DNA of 64,000 bases from Pseudomonas entomophila (lineage in GTDB: Bacteria; Pseudomonadota; Gammaproteobacteria; Pseudomonadales; Pseudomonadaceae), in contig NZ_JAAMQI010000003.1 of NCBI RefSeq assembly GCF_013523165.1, positions 1 through 64,000 of the forward strand, given 5' to 3'. The notes under the pieces are model-generated. The model worked only from the letters and a program-made list of their open reading frames with translations. It searched no databases and had not been told where the DNA came from. Of this stretch, positions 9,026 to 17,751 are shown in pieces. The position numbers were made by a program, and so were the translations under genes. Position 1 is the stretch's first letter; each line of letters opens with the position of its first letter.

Positions 9026-9173
9026 GGTTACACCCTCGTGACTTTTGTTATTCGAGGCGAGTGTTCCGATGTGACTCGCCCTGTATGCGGGGAGTGGCTA
9101 GATACCGTGTCGCAGGGCCGTGGTGGGACGTGAGCGCGGCCTGGGCTTTCAAGGTCTACGGGATATCATATTA

Positions 9174-9183
9174 TGGTATTCCA
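9174..9183. promoter_or_regulatory. Operator candidate TGGTATTCCA upstream of the PotD-like operon
   Basis: This near-perfect palindrome lies 149 bp before the ATG of the binding-protein gene, in the only AT-rich part of the intergenic region. It matches nine of ten bases of TGGTATACCA at 10391-10400. The form resembles half-sites bound by FadR-subfamily GntR regulators, which is an inference. Confidence 0.4.
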
Positions 9184-9251
9184 AACTTTTCGCAAGCATT
9201 GTTGGCGACCGGCCATCACTCTGCCGACCGGTCGGCCCACCGGCGGGCGCG

Positions 9252-10370
9252 TCAGGCGAAGGGAATGCTTTGCACCACCTCCAGTTCGTAGCCCGCCAAC
9301 CCTGCGTACTTGAGCGGCGGGCCCAGGTGACGGAGCTTGCCGACCCCCAGGTCCTGCAGGATCTGCGCACCGGTGCCGACTTCGGAATAGGTCTGTACCT
9401 GGCCACGGCGGTAGGGGCGAGGCGGCTGGGTCAACTGGGGCACGCGTTCGAGCAGCGCTTGCGACGACTCGTGGTTGGCCAGCACGACCACCACCCCGGC
9501 GCCCTCGGCCGCCACGCGCTCCAGGGCGGCCCACAGCGTCCAGTTCGCAGGCCCGGTGTACTCCGCCCCGACCAGGTCGCGCAAGGGGTCGATGGCGTGT
9601 ACGCGCACCAGGGTCGGCTGGTCGCGGCGGATCTCGCCCATCACCATGGCCATGTGCACGCCGCCTTCGATACGGTCCTCGTAGGTCACCAGGCGGAAGG
9701 TGCCATGCACGGTCGGCAGCTCGCGCTCGCCGATGCGTGCGATGGTGTGCTCGGTGCTCAGGCGGTGATGGATGAGGTCGGCGATGGTGCCGATCTTGAT
9801 GCCGTGTCGCGCGGCGAACACTTCCAGGTCCGGGCGACGCGCCATGCTGCCGTCGTCGTTGAGCACCTCGACGATGACCGACGCCGGGCTGAACCCGGCC
9901 AGGCGGGCCAGGTCACAGCCGGCCTCGGTGTGCCCGGCCCGGGTCAGCACACCGCCTTCACGGGCGCGCAACGGGAAGATGTGCCCTGGCTGCACCAGGT
10001 CCTCGGGCCGTGCATCGGGTGCCATGGCGGCGGCCACGGTACGGGCCCGGTCGGCGGCGGAGATCCCCGTGGTGACCCCCTGCGCCGCTTCGATCGACAC
10101 GGTGAAGGCCGTGCTGAACGCGCTGCCGTTGCTCGGCACCATCTGCTCCAGGCCCAGCCGCTGGCAATGCTCGTCGGTCAGGGTCAGGCAGATCAGCCCA
10201 CGGGCCTCGCGCGCCATGAAATTGATCACCGAGGCGTCACAGCGCTCGGCGGCGATCAGCAGATCGCCCTCGTTCTCCCGGTCTTCGTCGTCCACCAGCA
10301 GGACCATCTTGCCTTGGCGGTAGTCGTCGAGCAGTTCTTCGATGCGGTTGAAAGCCATGGGCACGCTCAC
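9252..10370 (-). CDS. ribB: 3,4-dihydroxy-2-butanone 4-phosphate synthase with degenerate GTP cyclohydrolase II domain
   Basis: A 372-residue RibBA-type protein. The N-terminal ~205 residues are an intact DHBP synthase domain, with '[11 protein letters not shown]', 'GLICL', '[13 protein letters not shown]' and 'RAGHTEA'. This converts ribulose 5-phosphate to the four-carbon riboflavin precursor. The C-terminal ~160 residues align in layout with GTP cyclohydrolase II, but the expected zinc-binding Cys cluster after 'VRVH' is absent (here [15 protein letters not shown]). The second activity is therefore unlikely, as in the RibBX proteins of pseudomonads. There is no FMN riboswitch in the 66-bp leader. 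It reads toward the PotD-like operon and is divergent from the DUF1330 gene. Confidence 0.85.
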   Translation of the reverse strand: MSVPMAFNRIEELLDDYRQGKMVLLVDDEDRENEGDLLIAAERCDASVINFMAREARGLICLTLTDEHCQRLGLEQMVPSNGSAFSTAFTVSIEAAQGVTTGISAADRARTVAAAMAPDARPEDLVQPGHIFPLRAREGGVLTRAGHTEAGCDLARLAGFSPASVIVEVLNDDGSMARRPDLEVFAARHGIKIGTIADLIHHRLSTEHTIARIGERELPTVHGTFRLVTYEDRIEGGVHMAMVMGEIRRDQPTLVRVHAIDPLRDLVGAEYTGPANWTLWAALERVAAEGAGVVVVLANHESSQALLERVPQLTQPPRPYRRGQVQTYSEVGTGAQILQDLGVGKLRHLGPPLKYAGLAGYELEVVQSIPFA

Positions 10371-10390
10371 CTGTCACAGGGTTGTTTTTG

Positions 10391-10400
10391 TGGTATACCA
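10391..10400. promoter_or_regulatory. Operator candidate TGGTATACCA between ribB-like and DUF1330 genes
   Basis: A perfect 10-bp palindrome in the 66-bp gap between two divergent genes, flanked by AT-rich sequence. It is well placed to control both promoters. A one-mismatch copy lies before the PotD-like operon (9174-9183), suggesting a shared regulator that is not encoded nearby. Confidence 0.45.
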
Positions 10401-10436
10401 TCATACACAAATACACTGCCTACAGGAGCGTCACCC

Positions 10437-10730
10437 ATGAAAGCCTACTGGATCGCCCACGTCGACGTGACCGACCCGCAGCAGTACCAGCAGTACACCC
10501 AGCGCGCGCCGGCTGCGTTCGCCGCCCATGGCGGACGCTTCCTGGCCCGCGGCGGGCGCAGCGAAGCGCTGGAGGGCCGGCCGACGCCCCAGCGCAGCGT
10601 GGTGATCGAGTTTGACAGTTACGAACAGGCGCTGGCGTGCTACCGCTCCGAGGCCTACCAGGAGGCTTGCCAGTATCGTCAGGGCGTGGCCAAGGCCGAG
10701 GTGATCATCGTCGAAGGCTTCGCGCCCTGA
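10437..10730 (+). CDS. DUF1330 domain-containing protein
   Basis: A 97-residue protein of the ferredoxin-like DUF1330 family. The start 'MKAYWIAHVDVTDP.QYQQY', the middle 'GRFLARGG..E.LEG', and 'VVIEFDSYEQALACYRSEAYQ' are typical. The biochemical role of the family is not settled. CAGGAG lies about nine bases before the ATG. The gene is divergent from the RibB-like gene and shares with it a palindromic operator candidate, so it probably belongs to the same regulon as the PotABCD-like transporter. Confidence 0.85.
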   Translation: MKAYWIAHVDVTDPQQYQQYTQRAPAAFAAHGGRFLARGGRSEALEGRPTPQRSVVIEFDSYEQALACYRSEAYQEACQYRQGVAKAEVIIVEGFAP

Positions 10731-10850
10731 TCGCCAGACTGCGAGCCGACACCCATTGGCAGACGAACGCGCTCACCCGTCGCTGCACCGCAGCAGTGCA
10801 GGACATCGCGGTCCCCTGTGGGAGATTCTATGGTTTCTACCAAGTGTGAT

Positions 10851-10994
10851 GTGGGCCCTGTGGGCCCAATCGCGGCCGGTCCGGCGCCCCGGCAGGGGCC
10901 GCTCCTACACCCGTAGCCGCACCACGGCATCGCAGGCAATCGCAGTCCCCTGTGGGAGCGGCCCCTGTGCCGCGATTGGGCCCGCAGGGCCCAC
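10851..10994. repeat. Pair of P. putida-type REP elements in opposite orientation
   Basis: The segment 10851-10909 carries the complement form (gggcccaatcgcggccggtcc...) and 10951-10994 the direct form (gtgggagcggcccctgtgcc...). This inverted pair is the usual REP doublet. A partial additional copy (gcgccccggcaggggccg) sits at 11150-11167, touching the 3' end of the next gene. Confidence 0.85.
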
Positions 10995-11046
10995 GAAGGT
11001 CTATAGTTAATTCCTTTTAAATCAACAAGTTATTTTATGTTCTGTG

Positions 11047-11112
11047 AGGGCGTGCTTGCCCGCGATGCAGGCGGTGACGGACCAGACGCTATCGCGGGCA
11101 AGCCCGCCCACG
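11047..11112. repeat. Second REP type (gcttgcccgcgat ... atcgcgggcaagc)
   Basis: An imperfect palindrome whose outer arms are 'gcttgcccgcgat' and 'atcgcgggcaagc'. A second copy, in inverted orientation and with similar AT-rich flank (ttatgtt.t.tga), is at 58191-58253. It is distinct in sequence from the gcggcccc REP. Confidence 0.8.
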
Positions 11113-11169
11113 TGGACCGCGACTGCCTGTACCACTGCAGCCCGTCCAGCGCCCCGGCAGGGGCCGTTC

Positions 11170-11799
11170 CTACAGAAGAGTGCGCTCGTCTGGATGACTG
11201 GGACAGGCCAGATCGCCCGCCACATCGACATCACGCACGATCCCCGAATCATTCACCGTCACGTGCACGCAGGCCTGCCCATGCGCGGCAATTACCGCCT
11301 TGCCACCCTGATCGCCGGTCAACGTGGCCAGGGCTGGCCAGAACGCGCGCCCGAAGATGACCGGTTGCCCGCGCTCGCCGGCGTACCAGGGCAGCACGAT
11401 GCGCAAGGGGTGAGCATGACTGCGTAGTTCACGCAAGGTCGCCTGGGTGATCCAGGGCATGTCGCCCAGCAGAATCGCCACGCTGTCCGCCTCCGAGGCC
11501 GCCAGCAAATGCCCGATACCTGCCGCCAGGCTGGCGCCCATGCCGCGCTCGGCCTGCGGGCTGCGAATCACCGAGACGTCGTCGGGCACCCCTAGCGTGC
11601 GAGCGTCGTCGTCCTCGCGCAGCACGACCCACAGCGCCTCGAAGGCCGTTCCCGTCCGGGCCAGCGTCGCTGCCAACAAGGTGTGCGCATCGTTCAGGCG
11701 TGCACGGCGCTTGTCGGCCCCGAAGCGACGGCCGAACCCGGCGGCCAGGACCAGCCCGGCGCAGCCGCCGGTCCGGGGGATGATTTGCTCTGAACACAT
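11170..11799 (-). CDS. MocA-like molybdenum cofactor nucleotidyltransferase
   Basis: A 209-residue MobA/MocA-family nucleotidyltransferase. The nucleotide-binding signature 'LVLAAGFGRRFGADKR' is near residue 17, and the metal-binding 'LLGDMPWI' near 110. MocA attaches CMP to molybdopterin-Mo to make the dinucleotide cofactor of xanthine dehydrogenase-family enzymes. The gene is divergent from a three-subunit enzyme of that family, which fits this role. The ATG at 11799 has GGAG nine bases upstream; an in-frame TTG two codons earlier is less well spaced. Its 3' end touches a partial REP. Confidence 0.82.
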   Translation of the reverse strand: MCSEQIIPRTGGCAGLVLAAGFGRRFGADKRRARLNDAHTLLAATLARTGTAFEALWVVLREDDDARTLGVPDDVSVIRSPQAERGMGASLAAGIGHLLAASEADSVAILLGDMPWITQATLRELRSHAHPLRIVLPWYAGERGQPVIFGRAFWPALATLTGDQGGKAVIAAHGQACVHVTVNDSGIVRDVDVAGDLACPSHPDERTLL

Positions 11800-11873
11800 G
11801 GCCAAACGCTCCGGTCGTATCTGGAAGATGCAGCTGACTGCACATTCGCCTATCCACCGTGAGACTGTTTCCC

Positions 11874-12392
11874 ATGAGCGAGTTCAATCCGGCGTCGCAC
11901 GCCGCTTCACCGGGCCAGGCGATCAGCCTGACCATCAATGGCCAGGCCCACCACGTGCAGGTGCACCCCTGGATCACGCTACTGGACCTGCTACGCGATC
12001 GACTGGACTTGGTCGGCAGCAAGAAAGGCTGCGACCACGGCCAATGCGGCGCGTGCACGGTGCTGCGCAATGGCAAGCGGGTCAACGCCTGCCTGACCTT
12101 GGCGGTGATGTGCGACGGCGACCAGCTGACCACCATCGAAGGGCTGGCCGAGGGTGACCAGCTGCACCCGCTGCAAGAGGCGTTCATCCGCCACGACGCT
12201 TTCCAGTGCGGCTACTGCACCCCCGGACAGATCTGTTCGGCCCTGGGGCTGGCCCACGAAGGCAAGGTCCGCACCCGCGCCGAGATCCAGGAACACATGA
12301 GCGGCAACCTGTGCCGCTGCGGCGCCTACAGCAACATCGTCGATGCCGTGGCCGAGGCCTTGCCGCTGATTCACGGAGGGCGCAGCGCATGA
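11874..12392 (+). CDS. Molybdenum hydroxylase, 2Fe-2S subunit (PaoA-like)
   Basis: A 172-residue iron-sulfur subunit of a xanthine dehydrogenase-family enzyme. The plant-type [2Fe-2S] ligands are Cys53, Cys58, Cys61 and Cys73. The second cluster ligands are Cys112, Cys115, Cys147 and Cys149 in 'QCGYCTPGQ' and 'NLCRCGAY'. Electrons pass through these from the molybdenum site to FAD. Unlike E. coli PaoA, no twin-arginine signal is present before the fold, so a cytoplasmic enzyme is inferred. The stop overlaps the next start as ATGA. Confidence 0.93.
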   Translation: MSEFNPASHAASPGQAISLTINGQAHHVQVHPWITLLDLLRDRLDLVGSKKGCDHGQCGACTVLRNGKRVNACLTLAVMCDGDQLTTIEGLAEGDQLHPLQEAFIRHDAFQCGYCTPGQICSALGLAHEGKVRTRAEIQEHMSGNLCRCGAYSNIVDAVAEALPLIHGGRSA

Positions 12393-13378
12393 TTCCGTTC
12401 GCCTACGAGAAACCCACCAGCATCGAGCAAGCGGTTCGCCTGGCGGACGCCAACAGCCGCTACATCGCCGGCGGTACCAACCTGGTCGACCTGATGAAGG
12501 AAAACGTCGAGCGCCCCGAGCGGCTGGTCGACATCAACGGCCTGACCGCGTTGCGAGGCGTGCGCGAGACCGAGCAGGGCGGCGTCTGGGTCGGTGCGCT
12601 GGAAAGCAATGCTGACCTGGCCTGGCACCCGCTGATCGAGCAACGCTACCCGTTGCTGTCCCAGGCGATCCTGGCCGGGGCCTCGCCGCAGCTGCGCAAC
12701 ATGGCCAGCACCGGCGGCAACCTGCTGCAGCGCACCCGCTGCTATTACTTCTACGACACTGCCGTGCCATGCAACAAGCGTGAGCCTGGCAGTGGCTGCC
12801 CGGCCCGCGACGGCCTGAACCGCGCCCACGCCATCCTCGGTGCCAGCGAGGCCTGCGTGGCGGTTCATCCGTCCGACATGTGCGTGGCCCTGGCCGCACT
12901 GGCGGCCGTCGTCCATGTGCACGGCCCGGACGGTGAGCGGCAGATCGCCTTCGCCGACTTCCACCGCCTGCCTGGCGACACGCCGCACCACGACAACCAC
13001 TTGAAGGCCGGCGAACTGATCACCGGCATCGAGCTGCCGCCGGCGGCATTCGGCCAACACGTCAGCTACGTCAAGGTGCGCGACCGCGCGTCCTATGCCT
13101 TCGCCCTGATCGCCGTGGCGGCGGCGCTTGAGGTGAAGGACGGCAAGATCGACGAGGTCCGCGTGGCCTTGGGCGGCGTGGCACACAAACCCTGGCGTCA
13201 GGCCACGGCGGAAAGCGCCGTGCGCGGTCAACCGGCCAATGCGCAGACCTACGCGGCATTGGCCGATCAGGTCCTGGCAGGGGCTCAGCCGCTGTCGCAG
13301 AACGCCTTCAAGGTCGAACTGGCGCACAACGCCATCGTCCGCGCACTGACCACCGCCGCCCAGGGGAGCGCCCAATGA
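12389..13378 (+). CDS. Molybdenum hydroxylase, FAD subunit with extra 4Fe-4S site (PaoB-like)
   Basis: A 329-residue FAD-binding subunit. The FAD pyrophosphate motif 'YIAGGTNLVDLMK' is near residues 25-37 and 'ASTGGNLLQRTRC' near 106-118. Four cysteines (118, 128, 137, 156) in 'RCYYFYD..VPCNK..GSGCPA' and 'ACVAVHPSD' correspond to the additional [4Fe-4S] insertion of PaoB and 4-hydroxybenzoyl-CoA reductase. The start overlaps the stop of the 2Fe-2S gene and its own stop overlaps the next start, both as ATGA, so stoichiometric synthesis is likely. Confidence 0.92.
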   Translation: MIPFAYEKPTSIEQAVRLADANSRYIAGGTNLVDLMKENVERPERLVDINGLTALRGVRETEQGGVWVGALESNADLAWHPLIEQRYPLLSQAILAGASPQLRNMASTGGNLLQRTRCYYFYDTAVPCNKREPGSGCPARDGLNRAHAILGASEACVAVHPSDMCVALAALAAVVHVHGPDGERQIAFADFHRLPGDTPHHDNHLKAGELITGIELPPAAFGQHVSYVKVRDRASYAFALIAVAAALEVKDGKIDEVRVALGGVAHKPWRQATAESAVRGQPANAQTYAALADQVLAGAQPLSQNAFKVELAHNAIVRALTTAAQGSAQ

Positions 13379-15582
13379 AACCTGTCGAACTGGCCTGCGG
13401 CCGCCCCATGGACCGCGTCGACGGCCCTGCGAAAGTCACCGGCAAGGCACGGTATGCCGCCGAATTCCCGCAAGAAGGCCTGCTCTACGGCAGTGTCGTG
13501 TCCAGCCACGTGGCCCGTGGCCGGGTACGACACATCGATTGCGAAGCGGCCTTGAACGTCCCGGGTGTGATCGACGTGCTGCACCACCGCAACCGGCCCC
13601 GGCTGGCCGGCGAGGACGAGCAGTACAGCGACGACGATGCCGCCGACGGCTCGCCGTTCCGGCCCTTGTACAACAGCCGTGTGCTCTACAGCGGTCAACC
13701 GTTGGCACTGGTGGTAGCCGAAAGCCAGGAACTGGCGCGGTACGCCGGTTCGCTGATCCGCATCGAGATCGATGCCGAGCCTCACGAGACGGACCTGCTG
13801 TCGTCTCTGGAACGTGCCCATGATGCGCCAGCCGAGCTTCCCGAGGCGCGTGGCCACTTCGAGCAGGCCTACGCCAGCGCACCGTTCAAGGTGGACGCGA
13901 CCTATACCACCCCGATCGAACACCACAATCCCATGGAGCCCCATGCGTCGACGGTGATCTACAAGCCCGACGGCAGCCTGGAGGTGCATGACAAGACGCA
14001 GGGCACCCAGAACTGTCGCACTTACCTGCACACCGTGTTCGGCATCCCCGAGGACAAGCTGCGCGTGCTGGCCGCCTACGTCGGTGGTGCGTTCGGTTCC
14101 GGATTGCGACCTCAGTACCAGCTGCCCCTGGCCGTGATGGCGGCGCTGCAGCTCAAGCGCTCGGTGCGCGTGGTGCTGACGCGCCAGCAGATGTTCACCT
14201 TCGGCTACCGGCCCCGTACCCAACAGCGTCTGCGCCTGGCCGCCGATGCTGAGGGGCACCTGCAGGCCATCTCCCATGATGCGGTAGGGCAGACGTCGCG
14301 TTTCGAGGACTTCTCCGAGCACGTCGTGGAGTGGAGCGGCATGCTCTACCGCTGCGACAACGTGCGCTTCGGTTACAAGCTGGCGCCGCTGGACGTCTAC
14401 ACACCGCTGGACATGCGTGCGCCGGGCGCCGCGCTGGGGCTGATCGGCCTGGAGTGCGCCATGGACGAACTGGCCAGTGCGGTCGACATGGACCCTGTCG
14501 CGCTGCGGATCGCCAACTTCACCGACACCAACGCCAACGAGGGCAAGCCCTACACGAGCAAGGCCCTGCTGGACTGCTATCGCCAAGGTGCCGAGGCCTT
14601 CGGGTGGGCCCGGCGTGATCCTCGACCGGCCAGCCGTCTCGAAAACGGCCAACGCATCGGCTGGGGCATGGCCGGCGGCGTATGGGAGGCCATGCAGATG
14701 AAGGCCAGCGCCAAGGCCTGCCTGGACCTCGACGGCCACCTGACGGTCAGCAGCGCCACCACCGACATCGGCACGGGCACCTACACCGTGATGACCCAGA
14801 TCGCCGCCGATGCCATGGGCCTGGCCCCCGAGCAGGTCACGTTCAAGCTGGGCGACTCCTCGCTGCCGACCGCGCCCCTGCAAGGCGGCTCGTTCACCGT
14901 CTCGTCGGTCGGTTCGGCGGTGCGCCAGGTGTGCGAAGTGCTGCGCGCCAAGCTGATTCAGGCCGTGCGCGACCAGCACCCGGAACTGAAGGCCTTCGGC
15001 GTCGAGGCGTTCGTCATCGACGGCCCGCAGGTGTGCGTGGGCGAACACCGCTTCGCCCTTACCGAGATCCTTCGACAGACGCCGGAGGACGCCCGTGAGG
15101 CGTTGATCGAGAGCGAGCCCGGCGCACGCCGTGAAAGCTTCTCCACGGCAAGCCACTCGGCCGTGTTCGTCGAGGTGCAGATCGACGAAGACCTGGGCAC
15201 GATCCGCGTCACGCGGGTGGTCAGCGCCATCGCCGCCGGCCGGGTGATCAACCCCAAGACCGCTCGCAGCCAGATCCTGGGCGGGGTCGTGTGGGGGCTG
15301 GGCATGGCGTTGCAGGAGGAGACGCACACCGACCATGCGCTGGGACGGTACATGAACCACAACCTGGCCGAGTACCACATTCCGGTGAACGCCGACATCG
15401 GTGACATCGAGGTGATCTTCGTCGACGAGCCTGACGAGATCGTCAACGCGCTGGGGTCCAAGGGTGTTGGCGAAATCGGCATCGTCGGTGTCGCCGCGGC
15501 GGTGGCCAACGCCATCTGCCATGCGACCGGCAAGCGGTTGCGTGACTTCCCGCTGACCTTGGACAAAGTGCTGGAAGGGTAG
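13375..15582 (+). CDS. Molybdenum hydroxylase, molybdopterin-binding catalytic subunit (PaoC-like)
   Basis: A 735-residue large subunit of the xanthine dehydrogenase/aldehyde oxidoreductase family. Cofactor-binding loops are seen at 'AAYVGGAFGSG' (~240) and 'GSFTVSSVGSA' (~505-515). The catalytic glutamate of the family is in 'GSKGVGEIGIVG' near residue 697. The closest architecture is the PaoABC aldehyde oxidoreductase, which oxidises aromatic aldehydes. The real substrate is unknown. It completes a three-gene operon with a MocA-like gene divergent upstream; no XdhC-like insertion factor is in the window. Confidence 0.92.
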   Translation: MKPVELACGRPMDRVDGPAKVTGKARYAAEFPQEGLLYGSVVSSHVARGRVRHIDCEAALNVPGVIDVLHHRNRPRLAGEDEQYSDDDAADGSPFRPLYNSRVLYSGQPLALVVAESQELARYAGSLIRIEIDAEPHETDLLSSLERAHDAPAELPEARGHFEQAYASAPFKVDATYTTPIEHHNPMEPHASTVIYKPDGSLEVHDKTQGTQNCRTYLHTVFGIPEDKLRVLAAYVGGAFGSGLRPQYQLPLAVMAALQLKRSVRVVLTRQQMFTFGYRPRTQQRLRLAADAEGHLQAISHDAVGQTSRFEDFSEHVVEWSGMLYRCDNVRFGYKLAPLDVYTPLDMRAPGAALGLIGLECAMDELASAVDMDPVALRIANFTDTNANEGKPYTSKALLDCYRQGAEAFGWARRDPRPASRLENGQRIGWGMAGGVWEAMQMKASAKACLDLDGHLTVSSATTDIGTGTYTVMTQIAADAMGLAPEQVTFKLGDSSLPTAPLQGGSFTVSSVGSAVRQVCEVLRAKLIQAVRDQHPELKAFGVEAFVIDGPQVCVGEHRFALTEILRQTPEDAREALIESEPGARRESFSTASHSAVFVEVQIDEDLGTIRVTRVVSAIAAGRVINPKTARSQILGGVVWGLGMALQEETHTDHALGRYMNHNLAEYHIPVNADIGDIEVIFVDEPDEIVNALGSKGVGEIGIVGVAAAVANAICHATGKRLRDFPLTLDKVLEG

Positions 15583-15624
15583 CCCAACGCCCGCAGGCAC
15601 GGGGGAACGCCCCCGTGCCCGGCT

Positions 15625-17751
15625 TCAGAACTGGTAGGCCACACCTGCGCCGGCGTACCAGGAACGCCCTGGCGCCGCCTCGTAGTAACGGCCATTGCCG
15701 TCCCCCACGATCACCGAGCCGACGTACTGACGGTCCAGCAGGTTGTCCAGGCGCACGGTCTGGTGGAAAGCCCAAGGGCCCACGTGCTGATCCAGCCGCA
15801 CGCGTCCGTTGAACACCGTGTAGCCTGGCGCTGCGCGTTCGGTGTTGCTGTCTTCGACGAATACACGGCTGCGGTATTGGCCTTCCATGCCCAGGCTCAT
15901 GCCAGACGCCGGCTTCCAGACCAGTTCGCCGAACAGGCTGCTGCGCGGTACCCCAGGCAGTCGATTGCCGCGCTCGATCCGGCTGCTGCCGGTGAGCACG
16001 TCGTCCTGGTACGTGGCCTGCAGCAGGGTGTAGGCCAGCCGCGCCTGCCACTGTGCGTTCAGATCGCTCTGCACGCTGAGTTCCAGGCCCCGACGCAAGG
16101 TCTTGCCGGCATTCGTGTAGCTGGTGCGTCCATCCTTCGCGCTGTCGACCACCACCTCGTCCTGGGTGCGAATCTCGAACAGTGCCGCATTGACCCGTGT
16201 AGCGCTCCCCAGACGCGCCTTGAGGCCGGCCTCGTATTGCAGGCTGGTGGCCGGTTGCAGGTCGAAGTTGAACCCCTCGACCTGGCCCGGTGCATAGGCC
16301 ATCTCGGCCTGGGTCGGCGTTTCGAAGGCCGAGCCGACGCTCAGGTAACCGTGTAGGTCAGGGGTGAAGGCATACAGCGCCGACAACGAGGGGGTCGCCC
16401 GTCGATAGCGGCGCGAGCCGCTGGCATCGCCATTGGCCAGGTAGTGATCGGCCACGTCCATGTCCAGGCTGCTGTAGCGCACGCCAGCTTCCAGCGTCCA
16501 GCGCTGCCACTCCCAGTGGGCCTGCACGTAGGGGTCGAGACGGGTGGCGGTGTCCACCTCGTCACGGCGTAGCTCACCCTTGACGCCCAGGGTGCTGCCG
16601 ACGAAGTTCTGGTAGCCGCGGCGGTCATCCTGGCTACGGTCGTAGTCCAGGCCGGCGGTGAGGGTCAGGGCGCCAGGCGCTGCCGCGATCGGCTGGATCC
16701 AGCGCAGCGTGCCGCCGTGGTAGGCCCGGTCGAAGTCCACGACGCCACCGCCACGTCGGTTGGCCGGCGCAGCCGACGGGATCGACAGATACTGAACCAC
16801 CTGACGTCGGCCGCTGTACAGGTTGACTTGCAAGGTGGCGTCGCCGAGGTAGCGCTCGTAGTTGAGGCCCAGTTGCTGCTGGTCGATGCTTTTGCGCGTG
16901 TCGTAGCGGCGCACATTGTCGGCGACCGAACGTGGGTCGTTTCGGTAGCCGGACCAAGTCTGTCCCAGGGGGTCCTGGGTGCCGTGCTGTTCGAGACTGC
17001 TGAAGATCAGCGCCACGCGGCTGTCGGCGTCCGGCTTGAAATGCCCCTTGGCGAAGGTCTGATCACGGCGCGCGGCACTGTGGTCGCGGTAGCCATCGGT
17101 GTCCATGCGCGAGGCGTCCAGCAGGAACCCGGCCTGCTCGCTGCCACCTTCGGCCTGTACATGCTGCTTGGCGAACCCGTCGCTGCCCATCAGGGTCTCG
17201 GCACCGAGGGTGCCGGGGCCGGCGCCGTCACGGGAGAACATCTGGATCACGCCGCCTGCATTGCTGCCATACAACGTCGAGGCCGGGCCGCGCAGGACTT
17301 CGATGCGCTCGGCCACGTCCAGGTTGAGCGACGCGGCCTGCCCCTGGCCGTCGGGGGTGCTGGCCGGAATCCCGTCGCTGATCAGTTTCAGCCCGCGGAT
17401 GCCGAAGGCCGAGCGCGCGCCATAGCCGCGCGAGGAGATCTGCAAATCCTGGGCGTAGTTCTGCCGGTTCTGCACCACCAGCCCCGGTACGCGCGATAGG
17501 GCTTCGGACAGGTTGACGCCCAGTTGCCCGTCGGCGAACTGGGCGCGCTCCACGGTATCGACCGAAAAGGGCAGGTCGAAGCCGCTGGCCGGCGCAGCGC
17601 TGCCGGTGACCACCAGGGGTTCCAGCTCGCTGACCGGGGCCGCCTGGGCCTGAAGACAACTCGCCAGGCTGCACAGCAGCAGGGAGGACAAGGGTGAGGC
17701 CCTGGATGAAATCGCGTCGAGTCGACGTGCTGCGCAGACCGGTGCGTTCAA
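15625..17751 (-). CDS. TonB-dependent outer-membrane receptor, TTG start
   Basis: About 708 residues. A signal peptide (hydrophobic LSSLLLCSLASCL, cleavage near AQA-AP at residue 37) precedes a plug domain with 'SVDTVERAQFADG', 'LSRVPGLVVQN', 'ISSRGYGAR..FGIRG' and 'RIEVLRGPASTLYGSNAGGVI', then a barrel ending in aromatic 'GVAYQF'. Such receptors import iron chelates or other large ligands using TonB energy. No ATG or GTG precedes the signal peptide outside the upstream gene. The TTG at 17751 overlaps the stop of the RidA gene as TTGA, so I take it as the coupled start. Confidence 0.85.
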   Translation of the reverse strand: MNAPVCAARRLDAISSRASPLSSLLLCSLASCLQAQAAPVSELEPLVVTGSAAPASGFDLPFSVDTVERAQFADGQLGVNLSEALSRVPGLVVQNRQNYAQDLQISSRGYGARSAFGIRGLKLISDGIPASTPDGQGQAASLNLDVAERIEVLRGPASTLYGSNAGGVIQMFSRDGAGPGTLGAETLMGSDGFAKQHVQAEGGSEQAGFLLDASRMDTDGYRDHSAARRDQTFAKGHFKPDADSRVALIFSSLEQHGTQDPLGQTWSGYRNDPRSVADNVRRYDTRKSIDQQQLGLNYERYLGDATLQVNLYSGRRQVVQYLSIPSAAPANRRGGGVVDFDRAYHGGTLRWIQPIAAAPGALTLTAGLDYDRSQDDRRGYQNFVGSTLGVKGELRRDEVDTATRLDPYVQAHWEWQRWTLEAGVRYSSLDMDVADHYLANGDASGSRRYRRATPSLSALYAFTPDLHGYLSVGSAFETPTQAEMAYAPGQVEGFNFDLQPATSLQYEAGLKARLGSATRVNAALFEIRTQDEVVVDSAKDGRTSYTNAGKTLRRGLELSVQSDLNAQWQARLAYTLLQATYQDDVLTGSSRIERGNRLPGVPRSSLFGELVWKPASGMSLGMEGQYRSRVFVEDSNTERAAPGYTVFNGRVRLDQHVGPWAFHQTVRLDNLLDRQYVGSVIVGDGNGRYYEAAPGRSWYAGAGVAYQF

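Noticed and set aside
10371..10436. Possible FMN riboswitch before the RibB-like gene
   Set aside because: The leader is only 66 bp and shows none of the conserved RFN element boxes; a palindromic operator explains the region better.
10851..11112. Repeated palindromes considered as a CRISPR array
   Set aside because: Units are long imperfect palindromes in alternating orientation with irregular spacing, matching REP elements found at several other sites in the window.
13285..15600. Very long open frame (771 codons) on the - strand opposite the molybdenum hydroxylase genes
   Set aside because: It is the antisense shadow of high-GC codons in the real + strand gene, which has full family motifs; the antisense translation has no recognisable domain.
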